47,927 nt of DNA, taken from positions 1 to 47,927 of the forward strand of contig NZ_RQSP01000020.1 in the NCBI RefSeq assembly GCF_009078285.1, in the 5' to 3' direction. Below the pieces are notes generated by a model. The model made no database searches and had not been told where the DNA came from. It was given only the letters and a program-made list of their open reading frames with translations. The position numbers were made by a program, and so were the translations under genes. Every line of letters starts with the position of its first letter. Within the stretch, counting starts at the first letter, position 1. Below, one piece after another: positions 1 through 9,000 of the stretch. The stretch comes from Bifidobacterium jacchi (lineage in GTDB: Bacteria > Actinomycetota > Actinomycetes > Actinomycetales > Bifidobacteriaceae).

Positions 1-136
1 ACTGATCATCGTCGCAGAGCCGGGCGAAGACCAAAGTGCGCAAGAATCCGGGCACTACCAACCAAGTCAGGAAATATATATACACTTCGACACGCCGGCG
101 AATTACGCTCACTGGGACCGTCTCGGCAGACCGTCT

Positions 137-310
137 CGGCGATCACAATTCGGGAGAAGAACGGCTATCTCCCGAATTTCGTTCGCTGGGATTGTGTCAG
201 TGATCATTATTCGGGAATATGGCCCATTGCTCCCGAATGTTGTTCGCTGAGCGGCCGGCAGTGATCGAAATTCGGGAGAAGTGGCCTCGATTCCCGAATT
301 TCGATCACTG
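137..310. repeat. Trio of 52-bp palindromes, 61-bp period (family R)
   Basis: Three imperfect palindromes lie at 137-188, 198-249 and 259-310. Each has 19-nt arms and a 14-nt loop, and 9-nt linkers separate them. The inner arm TTCGGGA/TCCCGAA is shared by all three. The third copy is a perfect 19-bp inverted repeat, beginning CAGTGATCGAAATTCGGGA. Copy-to-copy distance is exactly 61 bp both times. The geometry matches the unrelated-sequence trios at 17.8-18.5 kb and 31.3 kb. Function is unknown. Confidence 0.85.
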
Positions 311-360
311 GAGAACACCTCGATGTGTCTTTCACCGTGACTTTCATCGTGCTTTTCCCC

Positions 361-629
361 ATCGTGTGCATGGGATGTATGCCGCGTGGACTATCCGTGG
401 CCATCGTGTGCACAGGATGTATGTCGTCGGATGCATCGTGTGCATGGAACGGATGTGTAGAGGCGCGAAACGCGCGCTTCGTGTACGTCGTATGCACACG
501 ATCGCGTAGATGTACGTTCCGTGCACACGATCAGCAGCGCCTTATGTACGTTCCGTGCACACAATCAACGGCCCGACACGTCCGGGAGGGCCCCATCATA
601 CCCCGTTATGCACGTGCCATGCACACGAT
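361..629. repeat. Inverted array of about 20-bp motifs around a central hairpin
   Basis: Forward copies related to ATCGTGTGCATGGGATGTA begin at 361, 403 and 435. Inverted copies, ending in GCACACGAT or a close variant, lie at 483-502, 510-531, 544-565 and 610-629. The two groups flank a short GC hairpin (GCGCGAAACGCGC) near 463-475, so the whole region approximates a large palindrome. Clustered operators for a regulator or a decayed repeat element are both possible. No function is known to me. Confidence 0.7.
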
Positions 630-1090
630 GACTACAGGGGGATGAGAAGGATGGGCCGATCTCAAGGGACAGAGCAGTGCAGAGCCGACCGGCTATGAAG
701 CCGACTGGATGCAGGGGCTGAAATCCTCAATCATGAGCAAGGCAAATCACTGGGCGGCGTGTGCTGTCACAGCGTGAGCGCAGGCGACATGTGCAGTCGC
801 ATGCGCTCTGCGCATCGATTGCAACCTCGATCGCAATGCTGATTGCGCATCGATTGCGACATCGATCACTCACCGATTGCACACTTGGAATTCATTCCCC
901 ATTCATCCCATGTTCAACCCCTCGCAACCCAAGTTTTCCAAGGGAAAACGGGGTTGTCATTGTCTGTTTCTCGCGGGACAATGACACTACACAGACGTGT
1001 CGTCTGCCGTTGACGCAACCGCTGACAACTGCCTCGCAATGGCATCCGACACGCAGACGGTCAGCGCGGCGCGCGGAGAGGGGTACAGAA

Positions 1091-2887
1091 ATGACCCGGG
1101 CGATAACGAAACTCGGCGAGTCCGATCAATCAGACGATCCGAACCAGCGGCCGGCATGGCAGCAACGCCAACGTCAGCAACACCAGCAGCATCCATCGCC
1201 AACGCCGCTGCGCCGCGCGATCACACGCCTCGCAGCCGTCGTGGCCGCGACCACCGCAATGGCGCTCGCTCTCGCGGGCTGCTCGTCCGGAAACGGCTCG
1301 GACTCAGCGAACGAATCCGGCGACTCCTCGAAGACGCAGACCTTCACTCCGAAGTCCGGCAAGTCCTCCGGCAAGCTGACCATCGCCTCCGGCTCGGAGA
1401 ACCGCGAGGTCGCGTCGGCCGTGCAGAAGGCCGCCGAAGACTCCGGCGTCACGGTCACGCTCGACTACATGGGTTCGCTCGACATCATGAGCACCCTCAA
1501 GCGCGGCGGCGACCAGTACGATGCTGTGTGGCCGGCCAGCTCCATGTGGATCTCGATGGGCGACACGAAGCATATCGTCAAGGACCAGCAGAGCACCTCC
1601 ACCACGCCGATCGTCTTCGGCATCGCCAAATCCAAGGCGGTCTCGCTCGGCTGGGCGTCCGACGACGGCACCACGAAGCCGGTCAGCACCAAGGATCTCA
1701 TCGATGCGGTGAGCGCCGGCAAACTGACGTTTTCGATGACCAGTGCCACCCAATCCAATTCCGGCGCTTCCGCCTACCTCGCGTTCCTCACCGCGCTCAG
1801 CGGCAAGAACGAGGCGCTCACCTCCGCCACGCTCAAGGATGCGAAACTGCAGGAATCCGCCAAAACGCTGCTGAGCGGCGTCGATCGCAGTTCGGGCAGC
1901 TCCGATTGGCTCAAGGACATGGTCGTCGCCAACCCGGATCGTTTCGATTCGATGGTCAACTACGAATCGCTGGTGATCGCCGCCGACCTTGAGCTCACCA
2001 AGGCGGGTAAGGACCCGCTGCTGGCGATCTACCCATCGGACGGCATCGCGGTCAGCGATTCGCCGATCGGCTACGTCGACCGCGGGCAGAACAGCGAAAG
2101 CGCGTATCGTGACTTCGTCAAGGCGCTCACGTCGAAGGACGGCAAGCTTTTGTTCGAGCAGGCCGGTCGGCGCACCGGTCTTGGAGGCCGCCTCGCCTAT
2201 GCGTCGGACGCCAAGGTCAAGGACGCGTTCCGCGCCGAATGGGGCATCAACACCAGCGCCGACGCGCTCAAGACCATCGCGCTGCCCTCGGCGAGCGTGA
2301 TCAGCGAGGCGCTGGACGTCTACCAGCGCGATCTGCGCAAGCCCAGCTGGACGGTGTGGGTGGTCGATTATTCCGGCTCCATGTTCGGCGCCGGCAAGAA
2401 TGGCGTGGTCAACGGCCTCAAGTCGGCGCTCGACCCCGCCGAAGCGGCGAAGTCGATGATCGAACCGGGCGATGAGGACGTCAACATCCTCATTCCGTTC
2501 AATTCGGAGGCGATGAGCGCGATCAGGGCCACCGGCACCGACACGTCCGATCTGCTCGCGCAGGCCGAATCGTTGGATGCCAGCGGCGGCACCAACATCT
2601 ACGACGGTCTCGACAAGGCGCTGGAGAGCAACATGCCGTCCGATCCGTCGAAGTACACCACCGCCATCGTGCTGATGACCGACGGTCAGTCGCTGACCGA
2701 CGATCAGTCCACGTTCAACGACAACTACCGGTCCGCGTCCAGGCAGTATCCGATCTTCTCGATCATGTTCGGCGACGCCGACCCGACTCAGCTCAAGGAG
2801 ATCGCCACGCTGTCGAATGCGAAGGTGTTCGACGGGCGCAACGGCGATCTTGCATCCGTGTTCCGTCAGGTGAAGGGCTACAACTGA
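1091..2887 (+). CDS. VWA-domain lipoprotein with solute-binding-like domain
   Basis: This predicts a 598-residue surface lipoprotein. The ATG at 1091 follows a GAGAGGGG Shine-Dalgarno. The frame is open further upstream, but that part lacks a binding site. A basic N-terminus and hydrophobic stretch end in LALAGC, with the lipidated Cys at residue 64, giving an unusually long pre-lipobox leader. Residues of about 100-400 resemble a periplasmic-binding-protein fold (EntireSBP-like segments with IYPSDG and IGYVDRG). Residues of about 420-598 form a von Willebrand factor A domain with an intact metal-ion-dependent adhesion site: DYSGS at 426-430, then GGTN and MTDG. It is the first gene of a four-gene operon, and its TGA overlaps the next ATG by one base. 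Domain-level function (metal-dependent ligand binding outside the membrane) follows from the VWA family. The ligand is not evident. Confidence 0.85.
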   Translation: MTRAITKLGESDQSDDPNQRPAWQQRQRQQHQQHPSPTPLRRAITRLAAVVAATTAMALALAGCSSGNGSDSANESGDSSKTQTFTPKSGKSSGKLTIASGSENREVASAVQKAAEDSGVTVTLDYMGSLDIMSTLKRGGDQYDAVWPASSMWISMGDTKHIVKDQQSTSTTPIVFGIAKSKAVSLGWASDDGTTKPVSTKDLIDAVSAGKLTFSMTSATQSNSGASAYLAFLTALSGKNEALTSATLKDAKLQESAKTLLSGVDRSSGSSDWLKDMVVANPDRFDSMVNYESLVIAADLELTKAGKDPLLAIYPSDGIAVSDSPIGYVDRGQNSESAYRDFVKALTSKDGKLLFEQAGRRTGLGGRLAYASDAKVKDAFRAEWGINTSADALKTIALPSASVISEALDVYQRDLRKPSWTVWVVDYSGSMFGAGKNGVVNGLKSALDPAEAAKSMIEPGDEDVNILIPFNSEAMSAIRATGTDTSDLLAQAESLDASGGTNIYDGLDKALESNMPSDPSKYTTAIVLMTDGQSLTDDQSTFNDNYRSASRQYPIFSIMFGDADPTQLKEIATLSNAKVFDGRNGDLASVFRQVKGYN

Positions 2888-3636
2888 TGGTGTCGTTGAT
2901 ATTGGGTTTCATTGCCGGGCTGCTGCTCGGCGGCGCCGCGTTCGCGCTGCTGCATGGCGGGCTGCTGGGATTGGCGGTCGGTGCCGTGGTTGCGGTGGGC
3001 GGCTATGTGGGCGTGTCGCTGATCGCCGAACGGCCGCGCAAGATCGGCGATATGACCGCTGATCTGGTGCCGGATGGCGACAAGGCGCTGGCTGCGATCG
3101 ATGCGGCGAACGCGAGGCTGAAGTCGATTCGCGCGCTGTCCGCCAGAGTGATCGATGGGCGGGTCAACAAGGAGGCCGCCGACTTCATTGCGGCCACCGA
3201 GGCGCTGATCCGATACGTGAACACCGATCCGCATTCCTATCCGACGCTCAGCCACTACATCAACGTGTATGGCGAGCAGACCGAAAGCCTGATCAAGGGC
3301 TATCTCGACGTGGAGCGCTCCGGCGTGCCGTCGCAGATAGCCAGGGCGCGCACCGAGGCCATCGAGGCGCTTCAGGCGTTGGAGACCACGGCCGCCGGCG
3401 AACTGCGCCGCGCGGTGGAGGCCAAGACGCTCGCGTTGTCGGCGGATTCCGATGCGATCGTGCGGCTGGCCAGCATGGACGGATACGATCTGGATGCCGC
3501 CGCGTCGGCGGACGGCGCTGCCGACGTTGCCGGTACGGCTGAAGCCGACGGCGCGACCGGCGCATCTGACGCTGCCGGCGCATCTGGCGCAACTGACCCG
3601 GCCGACACGACCGGGCGACGAGGGGAGAGGCAATGA
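2887..3636 (+). CDS. XpaC-like (5-bromo-4-chloroindolyl phosphate hydrolysis family) membrane protein
   Basis: This is a 249-residue protein. Two membrane segments lie near the N-terminus (about residues 3-22 and 25-47), followed by a helical cytoplasmic domain, and the C-terminal 40 or so residues are Ala/Asp/Gly-rich low-complexity sequence. The size, twin N-terminal membrane segments and position directly in an operon with a TelA protein fit the XpaC family, which is habitually paired with TelA in Gram-positive bacteria. I assign it mainly on that basis plus general similarity. The ATG overlaps the VWA stop codon (TGATG), so translation is probably coupled. Its own TGA overlaps the next start (ATGA). 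Despite the family name, no enzymatic active site is visible. Confidence 0.65.
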   Translation: MVSLILGFIAGLLLGGAAFALLHGGLLGLAVGAVVAVGGYVGVSLIAERPRKIGDMTADLVPDGDKALAAIDAANARLKSIRALSARVIDGRVNKEAADFIAATEALIRYVNTDPHSYPTLSHYINVYGEQTESLIKGYLDVERSGVPSQIARARTEAIEALQALETTAAGELRRAVEAKTLALSADSDAIVRLASMDGYDLDAAASADGAADVAGTAEADGATGASDAAGASGATDPADTTGRRGERQ

Positions 3637-4718
3637 GATTCACGAAAGCCAAAGTCGCCGGACTCGTGACGCTTCTACTGGTGTTTCTGGTGTTCGGCGG
3701 CATCATCGTATGGCGTCAGTCGCAGCCGAAGCCGGTTGAGCTCACCACGGTCAACGGATATCTGGGCGGCGAGAAGATCTCGCTGTTCGACGACGAGCAG
3801 TTCGACAAACTCGCCGAGGCGCAGGGGCTGAAGGTCGATTACCGCAAGGCCGGCTCGCTGGCCATGATGGATGCCGACCGCAAGGGCATGGACTATCTGT
3901 TCCCCTCGTCGCGCGCCGCCGTGGAATACGGCAAGGCGAAGGGCGTGGACACTTCGCGCGGTGATATCGTATTCAATTCGCCGATCGTGCTGTACACGCA
4001 CAAGCCGGTGGCCGAGGCGCTCGTCAAATCCGGGCTGATGAGCAGGACGGACGGCGTGTATCGCATGGACATGGCCAAGGCGGTCGATGCGATGATCGCC
4101 GACAAGACGTGGGCCGATGTCGGCTGGACGTCGGGATACGGCCAGTTCCGCATCGATTCGACCGATCCGGTCAAATCGAATTCCGGCAACGAATACGCCG
4201 CCCTCATCGCCACCGTCCTCAACGGCGGCCGTCCGGCGACGACCGCGTCGATCAGCCGCGACGGCGACAAGATCAGCGCGATCTTCTCGAAATCAGGCTG
4301 GATGGAGACCAGTTCCGAGGATTCGTTCAACCAGTTCCTCAACCTCGGCGTCGGCTCCAAGCCGCTGATGGTCGGCTACGAAAGCCAGATCCTCGATCTT
4401 GCCGTCAACGATCCCGACGCGTGGAACCAGGTCAAGGACGACGTCGTGATCGTCTACCCGACGCCGACCGTATGGTCCACCCATGTGTTCATCCCCACCG
4501 ACGACAACGGCGAAAAGCTGCTCAAGCTGCTCAAAGGCGGCGACGTGCAGAAGCTCGCATGGGAGCGCCACGGATTCCGGGCGGCGAACTTCAACGGCAC
4601 GTCCAGCATCTCACGGTTCAAAGTGCCAGGCACGCTCGAATCGATCAGTGCCGTATCGGAACTGCCCGGCAACGACGCGATGAACGCGTTGATCACCCTG
4701 CTATCGAAAGGACAATGA
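3633..4718 (+). CDS. Membrane-anchored solute-binding-like protein
   Basis: The product has 361 residues. An N-terminal membrane segment (about residues 10-30, GLVTLLLVFLVFGGIIVW) is not followed by a lipobox, so the protein is probably tethered by an uncleaved anchor. The remainder resembles an extracellular solute-binding domain and shares the layout of the SBP-like half of the first operon gene (for example VYPTPTVW and a C-terminal GFR segment). No ABC permease or ATPase gene is in the operon, so classical transport is doubtful. Start choice is supported by a GGGGAGAGG Shine-Dalgarno and the ATGA overlap with the upstream stop. It lies one base before the TelA gene. Confidence 0.75.
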   Translation: MRFTKAKVAGLVTLLLVFLVFGGIIVWRQSQPKPVELTTVNGYLGGEKISLFDDEQFDKLAEAQGLKVDYRKAGSLAMMDADRKGMDYLFPSSRAAVEYGKAKGVDTSRGDIVFNSPIVLYTHKPVAEALVKSGLMSRTDGVYRMDMAKAVDAMIADKTWADVGWTSGYGQFRIDSTDPVKSNSGNEYAALIATVLNGGRPATTASISRDGDKISAIFSKSGWMETSSEDSFNQFLNLGVGSKPLMVGYESQILDLAVNDPDAWNQVKDDVVIVYPTPTVWSTHVFIPTDDNGEKLLKLLKGGDVQKLAWERHGFRAANFNGTSSISRFKVPGTLESISAVSELPGNDAMNALITLLSKGQ

Positions 4719-4719
4719 C

Positions 4720-5922
4720 ATGGCCAAGGAAATATCCCTCGCCGACCTGACCAAAGGATCCGACGCGGCGGCCCCGGCGACCGCGACCGCGGATGAGTCG
4801 CAGGCGCTGACGCTTAACGATCTCAACGGCACCGGCAACGTGCTGGAGGCGAATCACGCCCAGCTGACGCCCGAGGCGCAGCTCGACGCGCAGATCGCCA
4901 ACCTTCCCGATGCGGATCGCGCCCGCATCATGCAGCTGGCCGACGGCATCGACTTCACGAAGAAGGGCATCGAATCGTCATACGCCAAGGATGCGCAGCG
5001 GTCCACGTCGAGCTTTGCCGACGACATTCTTGCCAAAGTGCAGTCCAAGGACACCGGTCAGGCCGGCGAACTGCTGCAGAATCTGCTGACCACCGTCGAT
5101 GACGCCGATCTGGGCGCGATCCGCAAGGTGCCGATTCTGGGCAATCTGCTGGGCGGCGCCGACAAGCTGCGTCGCCGGTATCAGAAGGTGTCGTCGCAGA
5201 TCGACGAGATCGTCGGCAAGCTGGAGGCGCAGCAGACCCGTCTGGTCGCCGACATCTCCCTGTACGACACCATGTACCAGCAGAACGCCGAACAGTACCG
5301 TCAGCTCAAGATGTACGTGCTCGCCGGCAAGACCGCCCTGCGCGACTTCAACCGCGACCAGCTGCCCAGGCTCGAAGCCCAGGCGCAGGCCTCCAGCGAT
5401 CCGATGCAGGCGCAGATCCTCACCGATTTCAAGGCCAAGCTCGACCGGTTCGCCAAGCGGCTCGACGATCTCGACCGCGTGTCGGTGGTGGCGCTGCAGA
5501 CCGCGCCGCAGATCAAGATCATCCAGAACGCCGATCAGACCATCGTCGACAAGATCGACACGACGATCTCCACGACGATTCCCGTGTGGAAGTCGCAGAT
5601 GGTGATCGCGCTCGGCCTGGAGAACCAGCGCAAGGCGCTTGACCTGCAGAAGCAGGCCGACGACGTGACCAACCGCATGCTCGCCCAGAACGCGCGCGCC
5701 CTGCATCAGGGTGCCGTGGACGCCGAACGCGCCAACCAGCGTGCGGTCATCGACACGGAGACGCTGGAGAAGGTCAACAGCGAGCTGATTTCGACGCTGC
5801 GCGAGACCGTGCAGATCCAAAAGGAGGGCAAGGCCAACCGCGAGGCCGCCGAGGTCAAGATGCGCCAGATCGAGGCCGATCTCAAGAACGCGCTCATCGA
5901 CAACGCCCAGCAGATGCGCTGA
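4720..5922 (+). CDS. TelA-family toxic anion resistance protein
   Basis: The product has 400 residues, is rich in charged helices and has no signal peptide. A variable Ala/Thr-rich N-terminus (about 60 residues) precedes a long helical, probably coiled-coil domain with the family pattern around IPILGNLLGGADKLRRRYQ. Length and composition match the TelA/KlaA family, named for tellurite resistance but also linked to envelope-stress and antibiotic tolerance. It is the last gene of the four-gene operon, with the ATG one base after the upstream TGA and Shine-Dalgarno AAAGGA. Co-location with an XpaC-like protein is the usual family context. The two solute-binding/VWA partners are the less usual part. 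Confidence 0.85.
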   Translation: MAKEISLADLTKGSDAAAPATATADESQALTLNDLNGTGNVLEANHAQLTPEAQLDAQIANLPDADRARIMQLADGIDFTKKGIESSYAKDAQRSTSSFADDILAKVQSKDTGQAGELLQNLLTTVDDADLGAIRKVPILGNLLGGADKLRRRYQKVSSQIDEIVGKLEAQQTRLVADISLYDTMYQQNAEQYRQLKMYVLAGKTALRDFNRDQLPRLEAQAQASSDPMQAQILTDFKAKLDRFAKRLDDLDRVSVVALQTAPQIKIIQNADQTIVDKIDTTISTTIPVWKSQMVIALGLENQRKALDLQKQADDVTNRMLAQNARALHQGAVDAERANQRAVIDTETLEKVNSELISTLRETVQIQKEGKANREAAEVKMRQIEADLKNALIDNAQQMR

Positions 5923-6048
5923 CGGCATTGCGCTGACGCTTTCGCGCGGGTGCCTTCGGCGCATGCCGCGATGTGCGACTTGTGTTAAGGTCGATCGGTA
6001 TGCGCAGCGGTATGCGGGCTTGCACCGCGTCGAGGCAAGGTGGTGGCG

Positions 6049-9000
6049 ATGGACTGGCATGCGTCGGTATACGGATCTCGCGCGGGAGACGACTCATTCG
6101 GCGGTGATTCCGGCGGATTCGGCGGTTCCGATGGTCCCGGATCGTACGGCTCGTACGGCTCGGGTTCCTATGGCTCGTATACCTCGGGCTCGTCCGGCTC
6201 GGGCTACCCCGGCGTCGATTCCCGGGATTATTCGGATAGTTCGGATTATCCGGATTTTTCGGACGACGCGGCCGGCGTGGACGGCAGAATCTACGGGCAT
6301 GTCGTCACCATCGACGAGGACGATCTGCGTCGCGCCTCCGGCTACGCCTACTATCGTGCGAACGAGGTGATCTTCGGCCATCGGCTCTCCGGGCTGGCCG
6401 CCACCGACATCGGCGACTATCTGGTGCTGTCGGGGTCGAGTCGAGCGGCGGACGGATTCGGGGACGACTACGAGGTGTCCGCGCTCATCGACGAATCGTC
6501 GGGCGGACTGGTCAAATCCCACTGCAGCTGCCCGGCGTTCGGCCGGTACGGCGCATTGTGCTGCAAGCACGTCGTGGCGCTCGCGCGCATGTACAACGAA
6601 TCGCCCGAGCTGTTCCACCAGACGAGATCCAGCGATGATTCCCTCGTGCAGCGCACGACGTGGCAGTCCCGACCGCAGACCGGTGCCGGTGCGTCAGGCC
6701 GTCGCAAGGGTGCCAAATCCAAGTCGGCCAAGCAGCGGACGTCGTATCCGCTGGCCGTGTTCATGCAGCAGGAGACCGAACGCATTCGTCAGCGCGATCA
6801 GCAGCGTCAGGTGGGGCTGCTGCGGCGCATCAGCGGGCTGTCGGCCGCCGACGATGCCGCGACAGGCGGCCGCGGCGGCAACGTGGGCAACGCGGGCGGC
6901 ATCGACAATGTCGGCAACGCCGGCGCGGCGGGAATCGTGCCGCCGGGAAGCATCGTGCTTCAGCCGCAACTGCAATGCTTCGGCAACGGCACCGGATGGC
7001 AGCTCAGGCTGCGCATCAGCTGTCCGAGTCGTTCGGCGACCTACGTCGTCAAGGATCTCGGCGATCTGGCATCCCTCGTGCGCGCGGGGTCGTTCCATGC
7101 CTACGGCAAGAAGCTCGCGTTCATCCACGAATCGGACGCGTTCGACAAGCGTTCCCAAGGACTGCTCGATATTCTCGACCGGGCGATGCGCATCCGGCGT
7201 TCGGTCGCCTCCGACTATTCCGACACCTACCGCTACCAGTACTATCGCCCCAAGTCCCAGGTCGGGCAGCTCACCTTGACCGACGACGAGGCGGTGGAGC
7301 TGTTCGATCTGTATGTCGATTCCGGCGTGCCGCTCAACATCGCCGTGCCGGGCAGCTACACCACCGACACCGTGCCGACGACGGTGGTCGACGGCAATCC
7401 GGATCTGGGCATACGCATCACCCCGTTTCAGGACGGATACCGCATCGAGCACCGATTGAGCATCGTCGCGCTCGCCGCCGGTCGCCAGTCGTCGTATGTG
7501 CTGGTGGTGCCGTCGAGGAGCCCTGCGAATCCGAAACCGGCCGAACGCGGCATGCTGTGTCGCTGCGACGCTGCATTGGTGCGCAACGGCCGGCTGTTGC
7601 GCATGCTGTGCGGCGATGGCGGCGACGGCATGTTTCTGTCGGGTGCGGACGCGAGTTCGTTCGCTCAGACCGTGCTGCCCGCATTGCGCCGGATGGCTGC
7701 CGGGGCGGCGCATGGTGATGCGGGTGCGGATGGCGGCGCGTTCGGCGGTGCAGCCGATGGCGGTGCGGTGCCGAACGATGCTGCATCCGACGGTGCAGAC
7801 GGCGGCAATGCAGACGCGCCGGCGGCACCCTCAGGCGAGACCGGCGGCGGTCTCGATATCGAGATTCCCGATTCGCTTGAGGGACTGATGCGCGTGCCCT
7901 GCAGCATCGGCTTCTATCTTGACCGATCCGACGGTCTGGTGACCTGCGATGCGAGGGCGCGATACGGTGATCGGTCCTTCGAGGTGTTCGCCGGCATCGG
8001 CGCGCACGAGCCCGTCGAACGCGACAAGGCGTTGGAGCGTCTTGCCGTCGAGGCGGTGTCGCATTATTTCCCGCGTCCAAGCGAGGGCACGGTCGCTGCG
8101 ATCGATGAGACGGACGAGGATGCGGTGTGGAATCTGCTGCGCGAGGGGCTGTCCGTGCTGCGCAGCGTGGGCGAGGTCTATGCCACGCCCGCGTTCGACG
8201 GGCTGAGCGCGGCGCCGCGACCGGTCATTCGCGTCGGCTTGTCGATGAAGTCCGATCTGGTGGAGATCTCGCCGATCGCCGACGAGATCGATCCCAAGGA
8301 CGTGCCGGCCCTGCTGTCCAGCTACCGGCATCGTCGGCGCTTCCACAGGCTGCGCAGCGGCGCGTTCGTCGATATGGCCGATGTGGACGTCTCCGCGGTC
8401 AGCCGGATCGCCGACGATCTGGGCATCGACATGGAGCGTCTTGAGGACGGGTCGGTGGACGTGCCGTCGTGGGATGCCTACTATCTCGACCATGAGGTTG
8501 ACGACGGCTACAAGGATGTCGCGTTCAGACGCTATCTCGAAGCGACGCGCGTCATCGACCCGACCGCCTACGTCGTGCCCGAATCGCTCAAGCATGTGCT
8601 GCGTCCCTATCAGGTCGAGGGATTCCGCTGGCTCAACGCCATTTGCGACAAGAACTTCGGCGGCATTCTCGCCGACGAGATGGGTCTGGGCAAGACGGTC
8701 CAGCTGTTGTCGCTGCTGGTCGCCAAACGCGACGAACAGCGCAGGGTCGGTCCGACCCTGATCGTCTGCCCGGCATCGCTGGTCTACAACTGGTCGGCGG
8801 AATGCGCGAAGTTCGCGCCATCGCTCAACGTAGGGGTCGTGGCCGGTTCCGCCGCCGAACGCAAGGCGATGCTCGACGGGGTGCGTGGCGCTGCTGTCGT
8901 GGATGATGCTGCTGTCGTGGATGATGCTGCCGGCGTGGATGATGCTGCCGGAGCAAGCGAACCGCCGACCGTCATCCCCGACGTGCTCATCACCTCGTAT

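Larger units (their letters stand above)
1..1090. other. Gene-free region with repeat arrays upstream of the VWA operon
   Basis: I see no credible gene here. Short open frames exist on both strands, but they follow repeat periodicity and lack ribosome-binding sites. The stretch holds a palindrome trio (137-310), an inverted array of about 20-bp motifs (361-629), a 24-bp direct repeat at 809-832 and 844-867 (period 35), and an imperfect hairpin at about 924-957. Positions 958-1090 lead into the Shine-Dalgarno of the VWA gene and probably carry its promoter, which I could not pin down. Confidence 0.7.

Noticed and set aside
325..645. Small genes in the left repeat region
   Set aside because: The translated products repeat with the DNA motif and lack start signals.
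761..1090. A 110-codon upstream extension of the VWA lipoprotein
   Set aside because: It would place the signal sequence deep inside the protein. The GAGAGGGG site supports the ATG at 1091.
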